Source: Arthrobacter sp. P2b
Lineage (GTDB): Bacteria > Actinomycetota > Actinomycetes > Actinomycetales > Micrococcaceae
DNA length: 64,000 bases
Assembly: GCF_900168295.1 (NCBI RefSeq)
Contig: NZ_FVZL01000020.1
Location: 1-64,000, forward strand
Reading direction: 5' to 3'
Of this stretch, positions 17,933 through 26,791 are shown piece by piece. Both the position numbers and the translations under genes were made by a program. A model generated the notes under the pieces. The model was given only the letters and a program-made list of their open reading frames with translations, searched no databases and was not told the origin of the DNA. The stretch's first letter is position 1, and each line of letters opens with the position of its first letter.

Positions 17933-18868
17933 TTATGAGCTTGCAGAACCAAAGCGTTCGACGGCAACATCCACCCACGCCTGGGCGCGGGTATTCAAAC
18001 GCATGCTCCGCGTCCAGGCCAGTGAAACGGTGGCCGGGGCGCGGGTATGGATACGGGGTTCCGCAACCGGCTTGAGCACAACCTTCAGCTCCTCATATGG
18101 CGCGTCCAGCATTGGCTGCTGGAAGAGCACGGCAACACCGCGACCACTTGCCACCAGCGACCGGACCGTAGCGTAGCTGCGGGAGCGGTGCCGGATCTCC
18201 GGAGTCAACCCGGCGTCGCGGTACATGTCAAGGACCCGCGTGGAAATGGGTGGAGCGTCGAAGAAGATCAGCGGACTTGCCGCCACATCCCTGAGTGAGA
18301 CAACCTCCGCGTCGCGCAGGGAGTGGTCCGCCGGAAGCAGGATATAGGGCTCCACGGACAGCAGCGGCGCCGTTTTCAGGGCCGGGGAAATGTCCATGTC
18401 GTAGACGAAGGCGGCGTCGATGGAACCTGCCAGCAGGCGCTCCTGCAGATCCTCGTGGTACCCCTCGATGAAATCGACCTCGACATGCGGGCACTGGTCG
18501 GCAAAGTCGGCAAGCATCGGCGGAATGATGGTGGGCCCCAGTGGCATGAAGCACCCCACCGTCAGTGGACCCCGGATATCCGTCCTGTCCCGTTTGGACA
18601 GCGACGCAATTTCATCGGCAAGGTCAAGCAATTGGCGCGCCTGCCGGAATACGACGATGCCCGTGGATGTCAGGGTGAGCCCCTTGGACTTGCGCTTGAT
18701 GCACAGCTGAGCCCCGACGATCCGCTCAAGTTCAGCGATGGACATGGAAATGGCCGACGGTGCCATATGCAGCCGCCGTGCCGCCTCGCTCATGGTTCCG
18801 GTTTCCGCCGCGACCACAAAGTGGAGGACCTGACGCAGTGTGATCGAGGGGTTCAGGGTGATGTTCAC
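17933..18868 (-). CDS. LysR-family transcriptional regulator
   Basis: About 311 residues from a GTG at 18868 that gives NITLNPSITLRQVLHFV; the frame extends further upstream to 19027, but that would overlap the divergent gene. The helix-turn-helix is MSEAARRLHMAPSAISMSIAELER, followed by the substrate-binding fold (TVGCFMPLGPTIIPPMLADF). Divergent from the VAO-type gene, whose expression it probably controls, perhaps with the monooxygenase at 16604. Confidence 0.86.
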   Translation of the reverse strand: MNITLNPSITLRQVLHFVVAAETGTMSEAARRLHMAPSAISMSIAELERIVGAQLCIKRKSKGLTLTSTGIVVFRQARQLLDLADEIASLSKRDRTDIRGPLTVGCFMPLGPTIIPPMLADFADQCPHVEVDFIEGYHEDLQERLLAGSIDAAFVYDMDISPALKTAPLLSVEPYILLPADHSLRDAEVVSLRDVAASPLIFFDAPPISTRVLDMYRDAGLTPEIRHRSRSYATVRSLVASGRGVAVLFQQPMLDAPYEELKVVLKPVAEPRIHTRAPATVSLAWTRSMRLNTRAQAWVDVAVERFGSASS

Positions 18869-19015
18869 ATTGTCGATTTTACTGATAACCAACAGCAAAA
18901 ATAGGTCATTTACTTGATGAACCCGGCTTGTCATGATGAAAGAAACGGCGACGACGATGGCGCCAGAGTCAATCCCGCGGCGGCGGCAACCTCTCCCGAA
19001 AGTGACGTGACATAA
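18869..19015. promoter_or_regulatory. Divergent LysR/VAO promoter region
   Basis: 147 bp between the regulator and oxidase starts, AT-rich near 18870-18925 (ACTGATAACCAACAGCAAAA), the expected site for LysR binding. No perfect T-N11-A palindrome stood out. Confidence 0.45.
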
Positions 19016-20608
19016 ATGGACGCGCAAGCAAGATTCCTTGACCAGGCAGAGGCCGTGGTGGGTGCCGACAATGTTGTCCGCGCCACACCCAAGGAGGGCT
19101 ACATTGATCCGTACCCCCTGAACCCTGGCCGGGCGAAGTGGCCGGGCGTGCGCCCCGGCACGGTGGAGGAGGTCCAGGACATTGTCAGGCTGGCCAACAG
19201 CACCGGCGTTCCGCTATGGTCCTTCTCCAAAGGCAAGAACCTGGGTTACGGAGGGCCGGAACCGCGAACCCGGGACATGGTGGCACTGGACCTGAGCCGC
19301 CTCAACAGAATCATCGAAGTGAACGACCAGCTCAACTACGCCGTCATCGAGCCCGGCGTCAGCTTCTTTGACCTTTTCGAACACATCCAGGAGCAGGAGT
19401 TGAAGCTGTGGATGTCCGTTCCCGCCCTCGGTTGGGGCTCCATCGTCGGGAACGCGCTGGACCGCGGCTACGGTATGACGCCCATGGGTGACCATGTGCA
19501 GTCCATCTGCGGCATGGAGGTGATCCTTCCCGGCGGCGAACTGGTGCGGACCGGAATGTGGGCCATGGAAGGAACGGAACTTGGGCCCATCTTCAAGGGC
19601 GGATTCGGCCCCACGCTGGACGGCATCTTCACCCAGTCAAACCTCGGCATCGTCACCAAGATTGGTCTCTGGCTGATGCCCTGGCCTGACGTATACATCA
19701 ACGGCGATGTTGTCGTGGAGCGCGAGGAGGACATGCCCAAGCTGGTCGACATCCTGACCCAGCTCCGGCGCGAGGACGTCATTCAGAACAACGCCCTCTG
19801 CGGCAACGTGGTGCGGGCGGCGACCATGAACGGGCCGCGGTCGCGCTGGTATGAAGGGGAGGGGTCCATCCCGGACGAGCGCCTGGAAGAAATGCGCCAG
19901 GAGATGGGCATCGGCCAATGGAACGCCAAGTTCGCGATCTACGGGGACAAGGGGCTTGCCGAACGCAGGCTGGAAATCATCCGGGAACGTTTCACCGGGA
20001 TGGAGGGCTTCACCGTCAAGGCCCGCCTCTATGAAGGTGCTGACGGAATGCAGGTCGCATATGCGGACATCGCGGACATTGACCGCACCCAGATGGCCGG
20101 GGTGCCCACGCTCAAGCCGCTATCCACGGTGGCGTGGGCGGCGGAGAACGGCGGGCACATTGACGCCGCTCCCATCATTCCTGCCCGCGGGGAGGAAGTG
20201 TGGGCGTTTTACCGGGAGGCCAAGGAACTGTACCGCCAGTTCGGCTTCGACCTTTATATCGGCTACCACCTGTATCCGCGTCACATGGTGCACGTGACAA
20301 TGATCTTCTTCGAAAACGACAACCAGGAACAGCTGGCGCGCGCGCGGGCACTGTACGCCGCACTGTTGGCGGCGGCACGGAGCCACGGCTACGCGCCCTA
20401 CCGCAGCCATGTGGACTACATGGACTCCATTGCCGACGGTTTCGACTACAACAACAACGCCATCCGCCGCCTTCAGGAGACGTTGAAGGACGCCTTGGAT
20501 CCCCAGGGCATCCTCTCACCGGGAAAGCAGGGCGTCTGGCCCCGGCGGTACCGCGAGGTAGGTGCCGAGACGCCCAACGGCGCCGAGGAGTCGGTGCTCC
20601 CGCGGTAG
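19016..20608 (+). CDS. Vanillyl-alcohol-oxidase-type FAD oxidase (4-alkylphenol/eugenol oxidase-like)
   Basis: 530 residues, the length of vanillyl-alcohol and eugenol oxidases. The PCMH-type FAD domain has SKGKNLGYGG and PALGWGSIVGNALDRG. Residues that bind the phenolate and assist hydroxylation in this family are present: Tyr78 (GYGG), Asp159 (MGDH), and the adjacent Tyr-Arg in PYRSH near the C-terminus. The HMVHV stretch matches the region carrying the covalent-FAD histidine. It should oxidise a para-substituted phenol to a quinone methide and then to a benzylic alcohol, vinylphenol or aldehyde. It is followed by a strong terminator and is single-gene. Confidence 0.88.
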   Translation: MDAQARFLDQAEAVVGADNVVRATPKEGYIDPYPLNPGRAKWPGVRPGTVEEVQDIVRLANSTGVPLWSFSKGKNLGYGGPEPRTRDMVALDLSRLNRIIEVNDQLNYAVIEPGVSFFDLFEHIQEQELKLWMSVPALGWGSIVGNALDRGYGMTPMGDHVQSICGMEVILPGGELVRTGMWAMEGTELGPIFKGGFGPTLDGIFTQSNLGIVTKIGLWLMPWPDVYINGDVVVEREEDMPKLVDILTQLRREDVIQNNALCGNVVRAATMNGPRSRWYEGEGSIPDERLEEMRQEMGIGQWNAKFAIYGDKGLAERRLEIIRERFTGMEGFTVKARLYEGADGMQVAYADIADIDRTQMAGVPTLKPLSTVAWAAENGGHIDAAPIIPARGEEVWAFYREAKELYRQFGFDLYIGYHLYPRHMVHVTMIFFENDNQEQLARARALYAALLAAARSHGYAPYRSHVDYMDSIADGFDYNNNAIRRLQETLKDALDPQGILSPGKQGVWPRRYREVGAETPNGAEESVLPR

Positions 20609-20631
20609 GTGGACTGTCCGTAGCGGCGGGA

Positions 20632-20665
20632 GGGGCCGGATGCTGGCTGACCAGCATCCGGCCCC
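20632..20665. terminator. 15-bp stem terminator between convergent genes
   Basis: GGGGCCGGATGCTGG-CTGA-CCAGCATCCGGCCCC, a perfect stem between the oxidase and the convergent aldehyde dehydrogenase. Confidence 0.75.
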
Positions 20666-20688
20666 TTCGGCCTGCCCTGTTCCGGTGG

Positions 20689-22194
20689 TTACGCGTTGCT
20701 GATGTTGATCGCTACGGACTTGACCTCGGTGTAGGCTTCCACGCCCTCGCGGCCGTTCTCCTTTCCCCAGCCGGACTGCTTGAACCCGCCGAATGGCATA
20801 TTGGCATCCATCCCGCCTGCGGCGTTGACCCGCACGTTGCCAGCCTTGATCCTGCGTGCAAACTGGTGGGCCCTGGAGATGTCCTTGGTCCAGATCGTGG
20901 AGGAGAGCCCGTAATCGGTGTCATTGGCACGCGCCACCATGTCCGCGACGCTGTCCGAATCACGGAAGGTCGCCGCAGAGAGTACGGGCCCGAAGATCTC
21001 CTCGCGCACCACCTTCATTTCATGTGTGGTGTTGTGCAGGATGGTCGGCTGCATGAAGAAGCCGTCCCCGGGGAGGGCGGCCCCACCGGTGACCACCTCT
21101 GCGCCCTCCTCACGGCCGCTCTGGATGTAGCCGAGGATCCTTTCGCGCTGCTGGGCCGAAATCACCGGACCGATCTGGGCCTGCGGATCGGTCCCCGCGC
21201 CGACACGCAATGCTGTGGCCCGCTGTGAAATCCCTGCGATCACTTCATCCGCCACAGCCTCGTGGACGTAGAGGCGCGAACCGGCAGCACACACCTGGCC
21301 GGTGTTTCCGAAGATGCTCATGGCCGCCCCGTCCATGGCCCGCTCAAGGTTTGCGTCCGGGTAGATGACCACCGGAGACTTGCCGCCGAGTTCCAGCGAG
21401 ACGCGCTTGAGGTTGCCGGCGCACGAGGCGAGCAGGTGCTTTCCTACGGCCGTCGAGCCGGTGAAGGAGATCTTGTCCACGAGCGGGTGGTCCGCGATCC
21501 GCTGCCCCGCGACGGCACCGAGGCCCTGGACAATGTTCAGTACTCCCGGCGGGAAGCCCACCTCAAGGGCCAGTTCACCCAGCCGGACCGCCGTCAGGGG
21601 CGTCAGTTCCGCTGGCTTGAGCACCACGGTGCAGCCTGCCGCTAGAGCGGGAGCCACTTTGGCAGCGGTAATGGCCAGCGGGCTGTTCCAGGGAACGATC
21701 AAACCCACAACGCCGATGGACTCCCGGAGCGTGTAGGCATGCCATTCGCCGGGCAGGGAGACGTTCCGGGTCTCGCCGTTGAGCTTCGTGGCCCATCCCG
21801 CGTTGTACCGGAAAGATTCCGCCGCCCCGCTGATTTCGAACGCCCTGGCAATGCCCAGGGGCTTGCCCGTATTGAGCGTTTCGAGCAGGGCCAGCTCGTC
21901 CGCGGCGGCGTCGATGGCTTCTCCGAGCTCCCAGATCAGCCGGCTCCGCTGGCCCGGGGACATTGCCGGCCATGGACCCGAGTCGAAGGCCCGGCGGGCG
22001 GCCTGGACCGCACGGTCCACATCATCGACGCTCGCGGACGCGGAGTCCACCAGATGTTCGCCGGTGGAGGGGTTGGTGATGGGCAGCGGTTCCGCTCCTC
22101 CTTCCACCCATGCTCCGTCGATCAGCAGGCGCAGGGGCCTGTCCAGCAGGTCCGGCCAGGGAGTGGTGGGGAGGGGTTGGGTTAGAGGCGTCAT
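20689..22194 (-). CDS. NAD(P)-dependent aldehyde dehydrogenase
   Basis: 501 residues from the ATG at 22194, chosen for GGAAGG eight bases upstream; an ATG 45 bases earlier lacks one. Catalytic Glu in LELGGKSP and Cys in GQVCAAGSR, cofactor segment GSTAVGKHL. General acid-forming aldehyde dehydrogenase (betaine/benzaldehyde-type subfamily). It would oxidise an aldehyde made by the VAO-type enzyme or alcohol dehydrogenases. Divergent from the ABC importer operon. Confidence 0.9.
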   Translation of the reverse strand: MTPLTQPLPTTPWPDLLDRPLRLLIDGAWVEGGAEPLPITNPSTGEHLVDSASASVDDVDRAVQAARRAFDSGPWPAMSPGQRSRLIWELGEAIDAAADELALLETLNTGKPLGIARAFEISGAAESFRYNAGWATKLNGETRNVSLPGEWHAYTLRESIGVVGLIVPWNSPLAITAAKVAPALAAGCTVVLKPAELTPLTAVRLGELALEVGFPPGVLNIVQGLGAVAGQRIADHPLVDKISFTGSTAVGKHLLASCAGNLKRVSLELGGKSPVVIYPDANLERAMDGAAMSIFGNTGQVCAAGSRLYVHEAVADEVIAGISQRATALRVGAGTDPQAQIGPVISAQQRERILGYIQSGREEGAEVVTGGAALPGDGFFMQPTILHNTTHEMKVVREEIFGPVLSAATFRDSDSVADMVARANDTDYGLSSTIWTKDISRAHQFARRIKAGNVRVNAAGGMDANMPFGGFKQSGWGKENGREGVEAYTEVKSVAINISNA

Positions 22195-22330
22195 TGGCTT
22201 CCTTCCGGGAGGCGGATTACGGGGCTGGCTGTTATGCAATCTGTGATGCTTGCCACATCACTTAGACCAAGATACATTGTTCTAGGAATTATGCATTTCT
22301 TGCGTTCTGTACTCAATGAGGAGCTTCTGG

Positions 22331-23353
22331 ATGAAAAAGCACAACCGTCACTCACTGTTGACCAAGGTCCTGACGCCGGCTGTCGCCGGCCTTACCCTCC
22401 TGTCGCTGGCGGCCTGCGGGACGTCGGGCACGCCCAGCGCGGCCGGAGATGCCGGCGGAGGCTCGCAAGGCAAATCCGCGATCAAGGTTGTCGTCGCTCC
22501 CCTCCACTTCGAAACGGCCTATATCGCCAAGGAGAAGGGCTACTTCGATGAGGCGGGCCTGAGCGTGGAAATTGTTCCCGGCGCCGATCCTTCGGCCAAC
22601 CTGGCCCAGACCGTGAGTGGGCAGGCGGACATCACCACGGCGTCATGGGGCGTGATGACCACTGCCACGGCGAAAGGCATGCCGGTGAAGGTGATCTCCG
22701 GAAACGGTGTCGTTGACCCGGATGCTGACAACTCTGGAATCCTGATCCCCAAAAACAGCGGCATCAACAGTGTCGCTGACCTGAAGGGCAAGAATGTGGC
22801 CGTCGTCGGCGTGAACACCGGCGGCGACATCCCCATGCTCCAGGCTGCGGCCGCGGCGGGAATCGATCCCAAGTCGATCACCGAGATCGCCATTCCGTAC
22901 GCAGGCATGCAGGCCGCCCTGGAGCAGGGAACGGTTGATGCGGCGTTCGCAGCGGACACCTACTACCACCAGTTGATTGATGCAGGCTTCAAGAGCATCG
23001 CCAGCCCGGTCCGTGAATTCCAGGGCAACATGCCCGTCACGGTCTGGGCTGCCACCGACGCCTGGCTCACAAGCAACCCCGGAACAGCGAAGAAGTTCAA
23101 TGACGCCATGACCAAGGCCGCCGCCTTCTACGAAGATCCGGCCAACGTCCAGGCAATCGTTGACATCACTGCCCGGGTCAAGGAAGTGGACGCATCCACG
23201 GTAAACCCCAAGTCCTACGTTCCGGTGAATACGTCCATCAACCTTGCCACCGGACAGGCCGGCATCGACGCCATGAAGGACCTCGGGTTCGTCACCAAGC
23301 CGCTCACCGCTGAAGCCATGCTCTGGGCCGACGCCCCGCGCTTCACCAAGTAG
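22331..23353 (+). CDS. ABC importer substrate-binding lipoprotein (NMT1/SsuA-like)
   Basis: 340 residues from the ATG at 22331 with GAGGAG ten bases upstream. Lipoprotein signal with lipobox LSLAAC near residue 30, then a Ser/Gly linker and a periplasmic-binding fold of the NMT1/SsuA/TauA type (LHFETAYIAKEKGYFDEAGL). First gene of a four-gene transporter operon. The family carries sulfonates, nitriles, pyrimidine precursors or aromatic acids; here the aromatic context suggests an aromatic or sulfonate ligand. Confidence 0.9.
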   Translation: MKKHNRHSLLTKVLTPAVAGLTLLSLAACGTSGTPSAAGDAGGGSQGKSAIKVVVAPLHFETAYIAKEKGYFDEAGLSVEIVPGADPSANLAQTVSGQADITTASWGVMTTATAKGMPVKVISGNGVVDPDADNSGILIPKNSGINSVADLKGKNVAVVGVNTGGDIPMLQAAAAAGIDPKSITEIAIPYAGMQAALEQGTVDAAFAADTYYHQLIDAGFKSIASPVREFQGNMPVTVWAATDAWLTSNPGTAKKFNDAMTKAAAFYEDPANVQAIVDITARVKEVDASTVNPKSYVPVNTSINLATGQAGIDAMKDLGFVTKPLTAEAMLWADAPRFTK

Positions 23354-23390
23354 GACTCCAGCGCATCAGGAATACAACGGAGACATTGAT

Positions 23391-24170
23391 ATGAAGACAA
23401 GCACAAAGTCGCTGGACTGGGGTTTGACCACCCAGCGGCTGTTGGCGATCGCTGCACTCCTGGCCATCTGGCAGGTGGTCATCTGGAGCGGCATGCTGCC
23501 TTCCATGACACCCGGAGTTGCCGCCCTGGCATCCTCTATCGGCACTGCGCTGACCTCAGCGACATTCTGGTCAGCGCTGGCACAGACAATGACGGCTGCC
23601 GTCAGCGGCTGGCTCATTGCCGTTGCAGCCGGAACGGTCCTCGGGCTGCTGATCGGATCCATCCGCGCGCTGGACCGTTCCACGTCGATCCTGATCGACT
23701 TCGGCCGTTCCTTTCCGGTGCTGGCGCTGATGCCGGTGGTGATCATGCTCCTTGGCGCCACCGCGCAGATGGAAACCGTCGTAGTCGCACTGTCCTGCCT
23801 CTGGCCGGTGCTGGTACAGACCATCTATGGTGCCCGGCGGATGGACGCTGCGGTGGCGGATACGGTCCGAACCTTCCAGATTCCCGCCCTGCTGCGGTTC
23901 CGCCGGATCCTCCTTCCAAGCGCGACGCCCTTCATCGCCACCGGAATCCGGATCTCGGCATCCATCGCCATTCTTGTCGCCGTCGGCGTCGAGGTGCTCA
24001 GCCAGGCGCCGGGGATCGGCCGGCAGATAACCCTGGCGCAGCAGGCCCAGCGGTGGGACTCGGCATTCGCTTACCTCTTCTTCGCCGGGCTGGTGGGTTG
24101 GAGTATTGCCGGCCTCTTGAATTTCGCCGAAGGCCGGCTCCTCAAATGGAACAGGCAGACCAATGACTGA
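23391..24170 (+). CDS. ABC importer permease 1 (SsuC/TauC-like)
   Basis: 259 residues with about six transmembrane helices and a BPD_transp_1 coupling loop before residue 175 (ARRMDAAVADTVRTFQIP). Second gene of the operon. It ends with an 8-bp overlap with the next permease, so the pair are co-translated and probably form a heterodimer. Confidence 0.9.
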   Translation: MKTSTKSLDWGLTTQRLLAIAALLAIWQVVIWSGMLPSMTPGVAALASSIGTALTSATFWSALAQTMTAAVSGWLIAVAAGTVLGLLIGSIRALDRSTSILIDFGRSFPVLALMPVVIMLLGATAQMETVVVALSCLWPVLVQTIYGARRMDAAVADTVRTFQIPALLRFRRILLPSATPFIATGIRISASIAILVAVGVEVLSQAPGIGRQITLAQQAQRWDSAFAYLFFAGLVGWSIAGLLNFAEGRLLKWNRQTND

Positions 24171-25014
24171 TACAGCACTTCGCTCAAAACCAAACCTGGA
24201 CACCGCCTCCCGGCCCAGGACATCAAAGAGGGAGGGCGGACGCAGCCGTTCTGCACAGCTGGCTCTGAACGTACTGGAGCGGACGTGGTTGATCGTTGTT
24301 GTGTTTACCGTCTGGTGGGCCGTGTCGGCCGGCAGCAGCAATGTTTTCATCCCGTCCCTTGAGTCGATCCTGGTCAGCCTGGGCCGGGACCTCTCCAACG
24401 GCGTGATCGCCTCAGGGGCGACCTACAGCCTGACCAATCTGGCTGCCGGGCTCCTGATTGCCGTGGCCGTGGGCATCATCGTGGGACTGATCCTCGGCGA
24501 AACGAAACGGCTGCGGGAAATCGTGGATCCGGTTATCCACTTCTTCCGTTCCGTGCCCCAGGCGGCTCTCGTTCCCCTGATCATCGGCGCCTTCGGAATA
24601 GGACAGGGGCCCAAGATCTACACCATCGCCTTTGCCTGCATGTGGCCGGTACTGCTGAACACCATCGACGGCGTCCTGGGCGTGGAACCGACTATCCGCA
24701 AGTTCTCCAAGGTCTACCGGATCCCCCGTGGGCTTCATTTCCGCAAGGTGGTCCTGCCTGCTGCGCTGCCGCAGATCGTGGCCGGCGTGCGGGTGGCGCT
24801 TCCGATCGGCATCACGGTGATGGTGGTGAGCGAACTTTTCGCCGCCAACAAGGGCCTGGGTTTCTACATCCTCAACTCCTCCGCCACCTTCATGGTGCCG
24901 GAGACGTGGGCAGGTGCCCTGCTCGTCGGCGTCATCGGCTACATCCTCTCCCTCCTGTTTGTCGTCCTTGAACGCAGGATCCTGAGCTGGTACTTCAAGT
25001 CAGGCGCAAAATGA
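24163..25014 (+). CDS. ABC importer permease 2 (SsuC/TauC-like)
   Basis: 283 residues. A basic cytoplasmic N-terminus (SKREGGRSRSAQL) precedes six membrane helices. The coupling loop is GVEPTIRKFSKVYRIPRG. Overlaps the upstream permease and the alternative start of the ATPase gene (ATGA at 25011). Confidence 0.9.
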   Translation: MTDTALRSKPNLDTASRPRTSKREGGRSRSAQLALNVLERTWLIVVVFTVWWAVSAGSSNVFIPSLESILVSLGRDLSNGVIASGATYSLTNLAAGLLIAVAVGIIVGLILGETKRLREIVDPVIHFFRSVPQAALVPLIIGAFGIGQGPKIYTIAFACMWPVLLNTIDGVLGVEPTIRKFSKVYRIPRGLHFRKVVLPAALPQIVAGVRVALPIGITVMVVSELFAANKGLGFYILNSSATFMVPETWAGALLVGVIGYILSLLFVVLERRILSWYFKSGAK

Positions 25015-25049
25015 CCACCCCGATCAGACAGAAAAATGAAGGAGCTCCC

Positions 25050-25856
25050 ATGGCCATTCAGGCACCGCCCGAGGAAGTGCAGGTGGCAACGAAGCCGCTG
25101 CTCCAGGTCCAAGGGCTGACCATGAGCTACGGCGTCAGTGACTCGGAGAACAAGATTTTGAACGATCTGAATCTCGAAGTGAACGACGGCGAATTCGTCT
25201 CCATCGTCGGTCCGTCCGGCGTCGGCAAGACCACGCTGTTGCGGTGCCTCTCGGGGCTTATCCAGCCCAAGAGCGGTACCGTAAGCGTCGGCGGGGAAGT
25301 CATCAACGGCCCCCATCGGGACTTGGCTGTGGTTTTCCAGGACTACAGCCGTTCGCTCATGCCCTGGATGACGACGCTGGAGAATGTGGCTTTCCCCTTG
25401 CAGGGCCGCGGCGTGGGGAAAAAAGAGCGGAATGAAGCCGCGGAAAAGAACCTCGCGGCGGTGGGCCTGGCTGGCCAGGGCCACAAGTACCCGTGGGAAA
25501 TGTCCGGCGGCATGCAGCAGCGGGTGGCCATCGCCCGCGCGCTGGCCTACAACGCCAGGGTCCTGTTGATGGACGAGCCCTTCGCTTCGGTGGATGCACA
25601 GACCAGGTTTGACCTCGAAGACCTGGTGATCGATCTCCAGTCGACCCTCGGTGTCACCATCATCCTGGTGACCCATGACATTGATGAGGCGCTGTACCTG
25701 GCTGACAAGGTGATTGTCCTGGCGGAGAAGCCAGCCACGGTGGTGGACCTGATTGAGACCGGCTTCGGTGACCACCGCGACCAGGTGGAAACCAAGGCCG
25801 ATCCCCGCTTTGTGGAGGCGCGGGCGCGCATCCTGCACCGCCTGCGGGATCACTAG
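25050..25856 (+). CDS. ABC importer ATPase (SsuB/TauB-like)
   Basis: 268 residues from the ATG at 25050, which has AAGGAG six bases upstream; an ATG at 25011 overlapping the previous stop would add 13 residues. Walker A GPSGVGKTTLLR, signature MSGGMQQRVAIARA, Walker B VLLMDEPFASVD and the H-loop THDIDEA are all intact. Energises uptake by the preceding permeases and lipoprotein. Ends before a strong terminator. Confidence 0.92.
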   Translation: MAIQAPPEEVQVATKPLLQVQGLTMSYGVSDSENKILNDLNLEVNDGEFVSIVGPSGVGKTTLLRCLSGLIQPKSGTVSVGGEVINGPHRDLAVVFQDYSRSLMPWMTTLENVAFPLQGRGVGKKERNEAAEKNLAAVGLAGQGHKYPWEMSGGMQQRVAIARALAYNARVLLMDEPFASVDAQTRFDLEDLVIDLQSTLGVTIILVTHDIDEALYLADKVIVLAEKPATVVDLIETGFGDHRDQVETKADPRFVEARARILHRLRDH

Positions 25857-25871
25857 TCCGGTCGTGTCACA

Positions 25872-25915
25872 GCTGAAAGCCCTCCGGACTCTATGGATCC
25901 CGGAGGGCTTTCAGC
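25872..25915. terminator. 16-bp stem terminator between convergent genes
   Basis: GCTGAAAGCCCTCCGG and CCGGAGGGCTTTCAGC form a perfect 16-bp stem around a 12-base loop, between the importer ATPase and the convergent GntR gene. Confidence 0.78.
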
Positions 25916-25949
25916 GTTCTGAGCGCCATCTGGATTCGGCGCCGGGCGC

Positions 25950-26669
25950 CTAGGCGTTGGTCTTCTCCAACCCCCGCTCGGCTGCTTCCTTCTCGACACC
26001 GGATTTCAGGATGGCTTTGAGCGTGGTCTCATAGTGGGTCCGGAGGAGCCGGGACGCGGCATCGGCGTTCCGATCCAATGCCGCGGCCATGATGTCGCGG
26101 TGCTCCTTGGCGATGTCGCGGTCCATGTTGCGGGTGGCCCGGCCTGCCCAGCGGCCGTACAGCTGTGCGAGGTCGGAGAGGGTGGAGGCAAGGTCGATCA
26201 GCACCGGGACGCCACACGCTTCTAGCAGTTTGGCGTGGAACGCCTGGTGGGCGCGGTCCCACGCCTCCGTCAGCTCGCCATTTGCACTCTTATCACGGTA
26301 GGGGGTGCGTTCCAGCGTGTGGTGGGCCGCGATGAGCTCCGATTCCCAAGCGAGATCACCGCGCTTGACGGCCAGCCCGATCCCGAACTCCTCCGAGACG
26401 CAGCGCAACTCAGTAATGTCCTTGATCTCGTCCAAAGAAAGCGTAGGAACGAAGAACCCGCGGTTGGGCTTAAGCACTACCAGGCGGTCTCCCACCAGCC
26501 GCGTCAGGGCCTCGCGGATTACGGTGCTGCTGGTTTTGTAGTGCTTGGTGAGTGCCACCAGCTGCAGCTTGTCTCCCGCGGCCCAGCGGCCGGCCAGGAT
26601 GTCGTCCCGGAGCGAGTCCCGGATCTGCGTGCTGAGAGTCTCAGACTCAATACTTTTCGACATGTGCAT
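25950..26669 (-). CDS. GntR-family regulator, FCD subfamily
   Basis: 239 residues. Winged helix ~10-75 (LVALTKHYKTSSTVIREALTRLVGDRLVVL) followed by an all-helical FCD effector domain with histidines expected to bind metal (ERTPYRDK region, HQAFH, KEHRDI, RTHYET). FCD regulators usually respond to carboxylic acids and repress divergent catabolic genes. Divergent from the Baeyer-Villiger enzyme gene. A second in-frame ATG lies two codons later (26663). Confidence 0.87.
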   Translation of the reverse strand: MHMSKSIESETLSTQIRDSLRDDILAGRWAAGDKLQLVALTKHYKTSSTVIREALTRLVGDRLVVLKPNRGFFVPTLSLDEIKDITELRCVSEEFGIGLAVKRGDLAWESELIAAHHTLERTPYRDKSANGELTEAWDRAHQAFHAKLLEACGVPVLIDLASTLSDLAQLYGRWAGRATRNMDRDIAKEHRDIMAAALDRNADAASRLLRTHYETTLKAILKSGVEKEAAERGLEKTNA

Positions 26670-26791
26670 TATTGTACCGCGAAGCGGATTATGTTTTATT
26701 TGTTGACTTATGCAATATCTACCTTAGAATTGGATGAGCATACGGAGAGACCTGATCACAACAGATCCCGTCATTACCTAGGAGAACCGCC
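26670..26791. promoter_or_regulatory. Divergent GntR/BVMO operator-promoter region
   Basis: 122 bp, AT-rich. It holds GCATTATTGTACC next to the regulator start and TTATGCAATATC further right, with TTGACT as a -35-like element. The GCAT half-sites recur before other island genes (22284-22300, 32719-32770, 40100-40145). AGGAGAACC is the ribosome site of the GTG at 26792. Confidence 0.5.
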
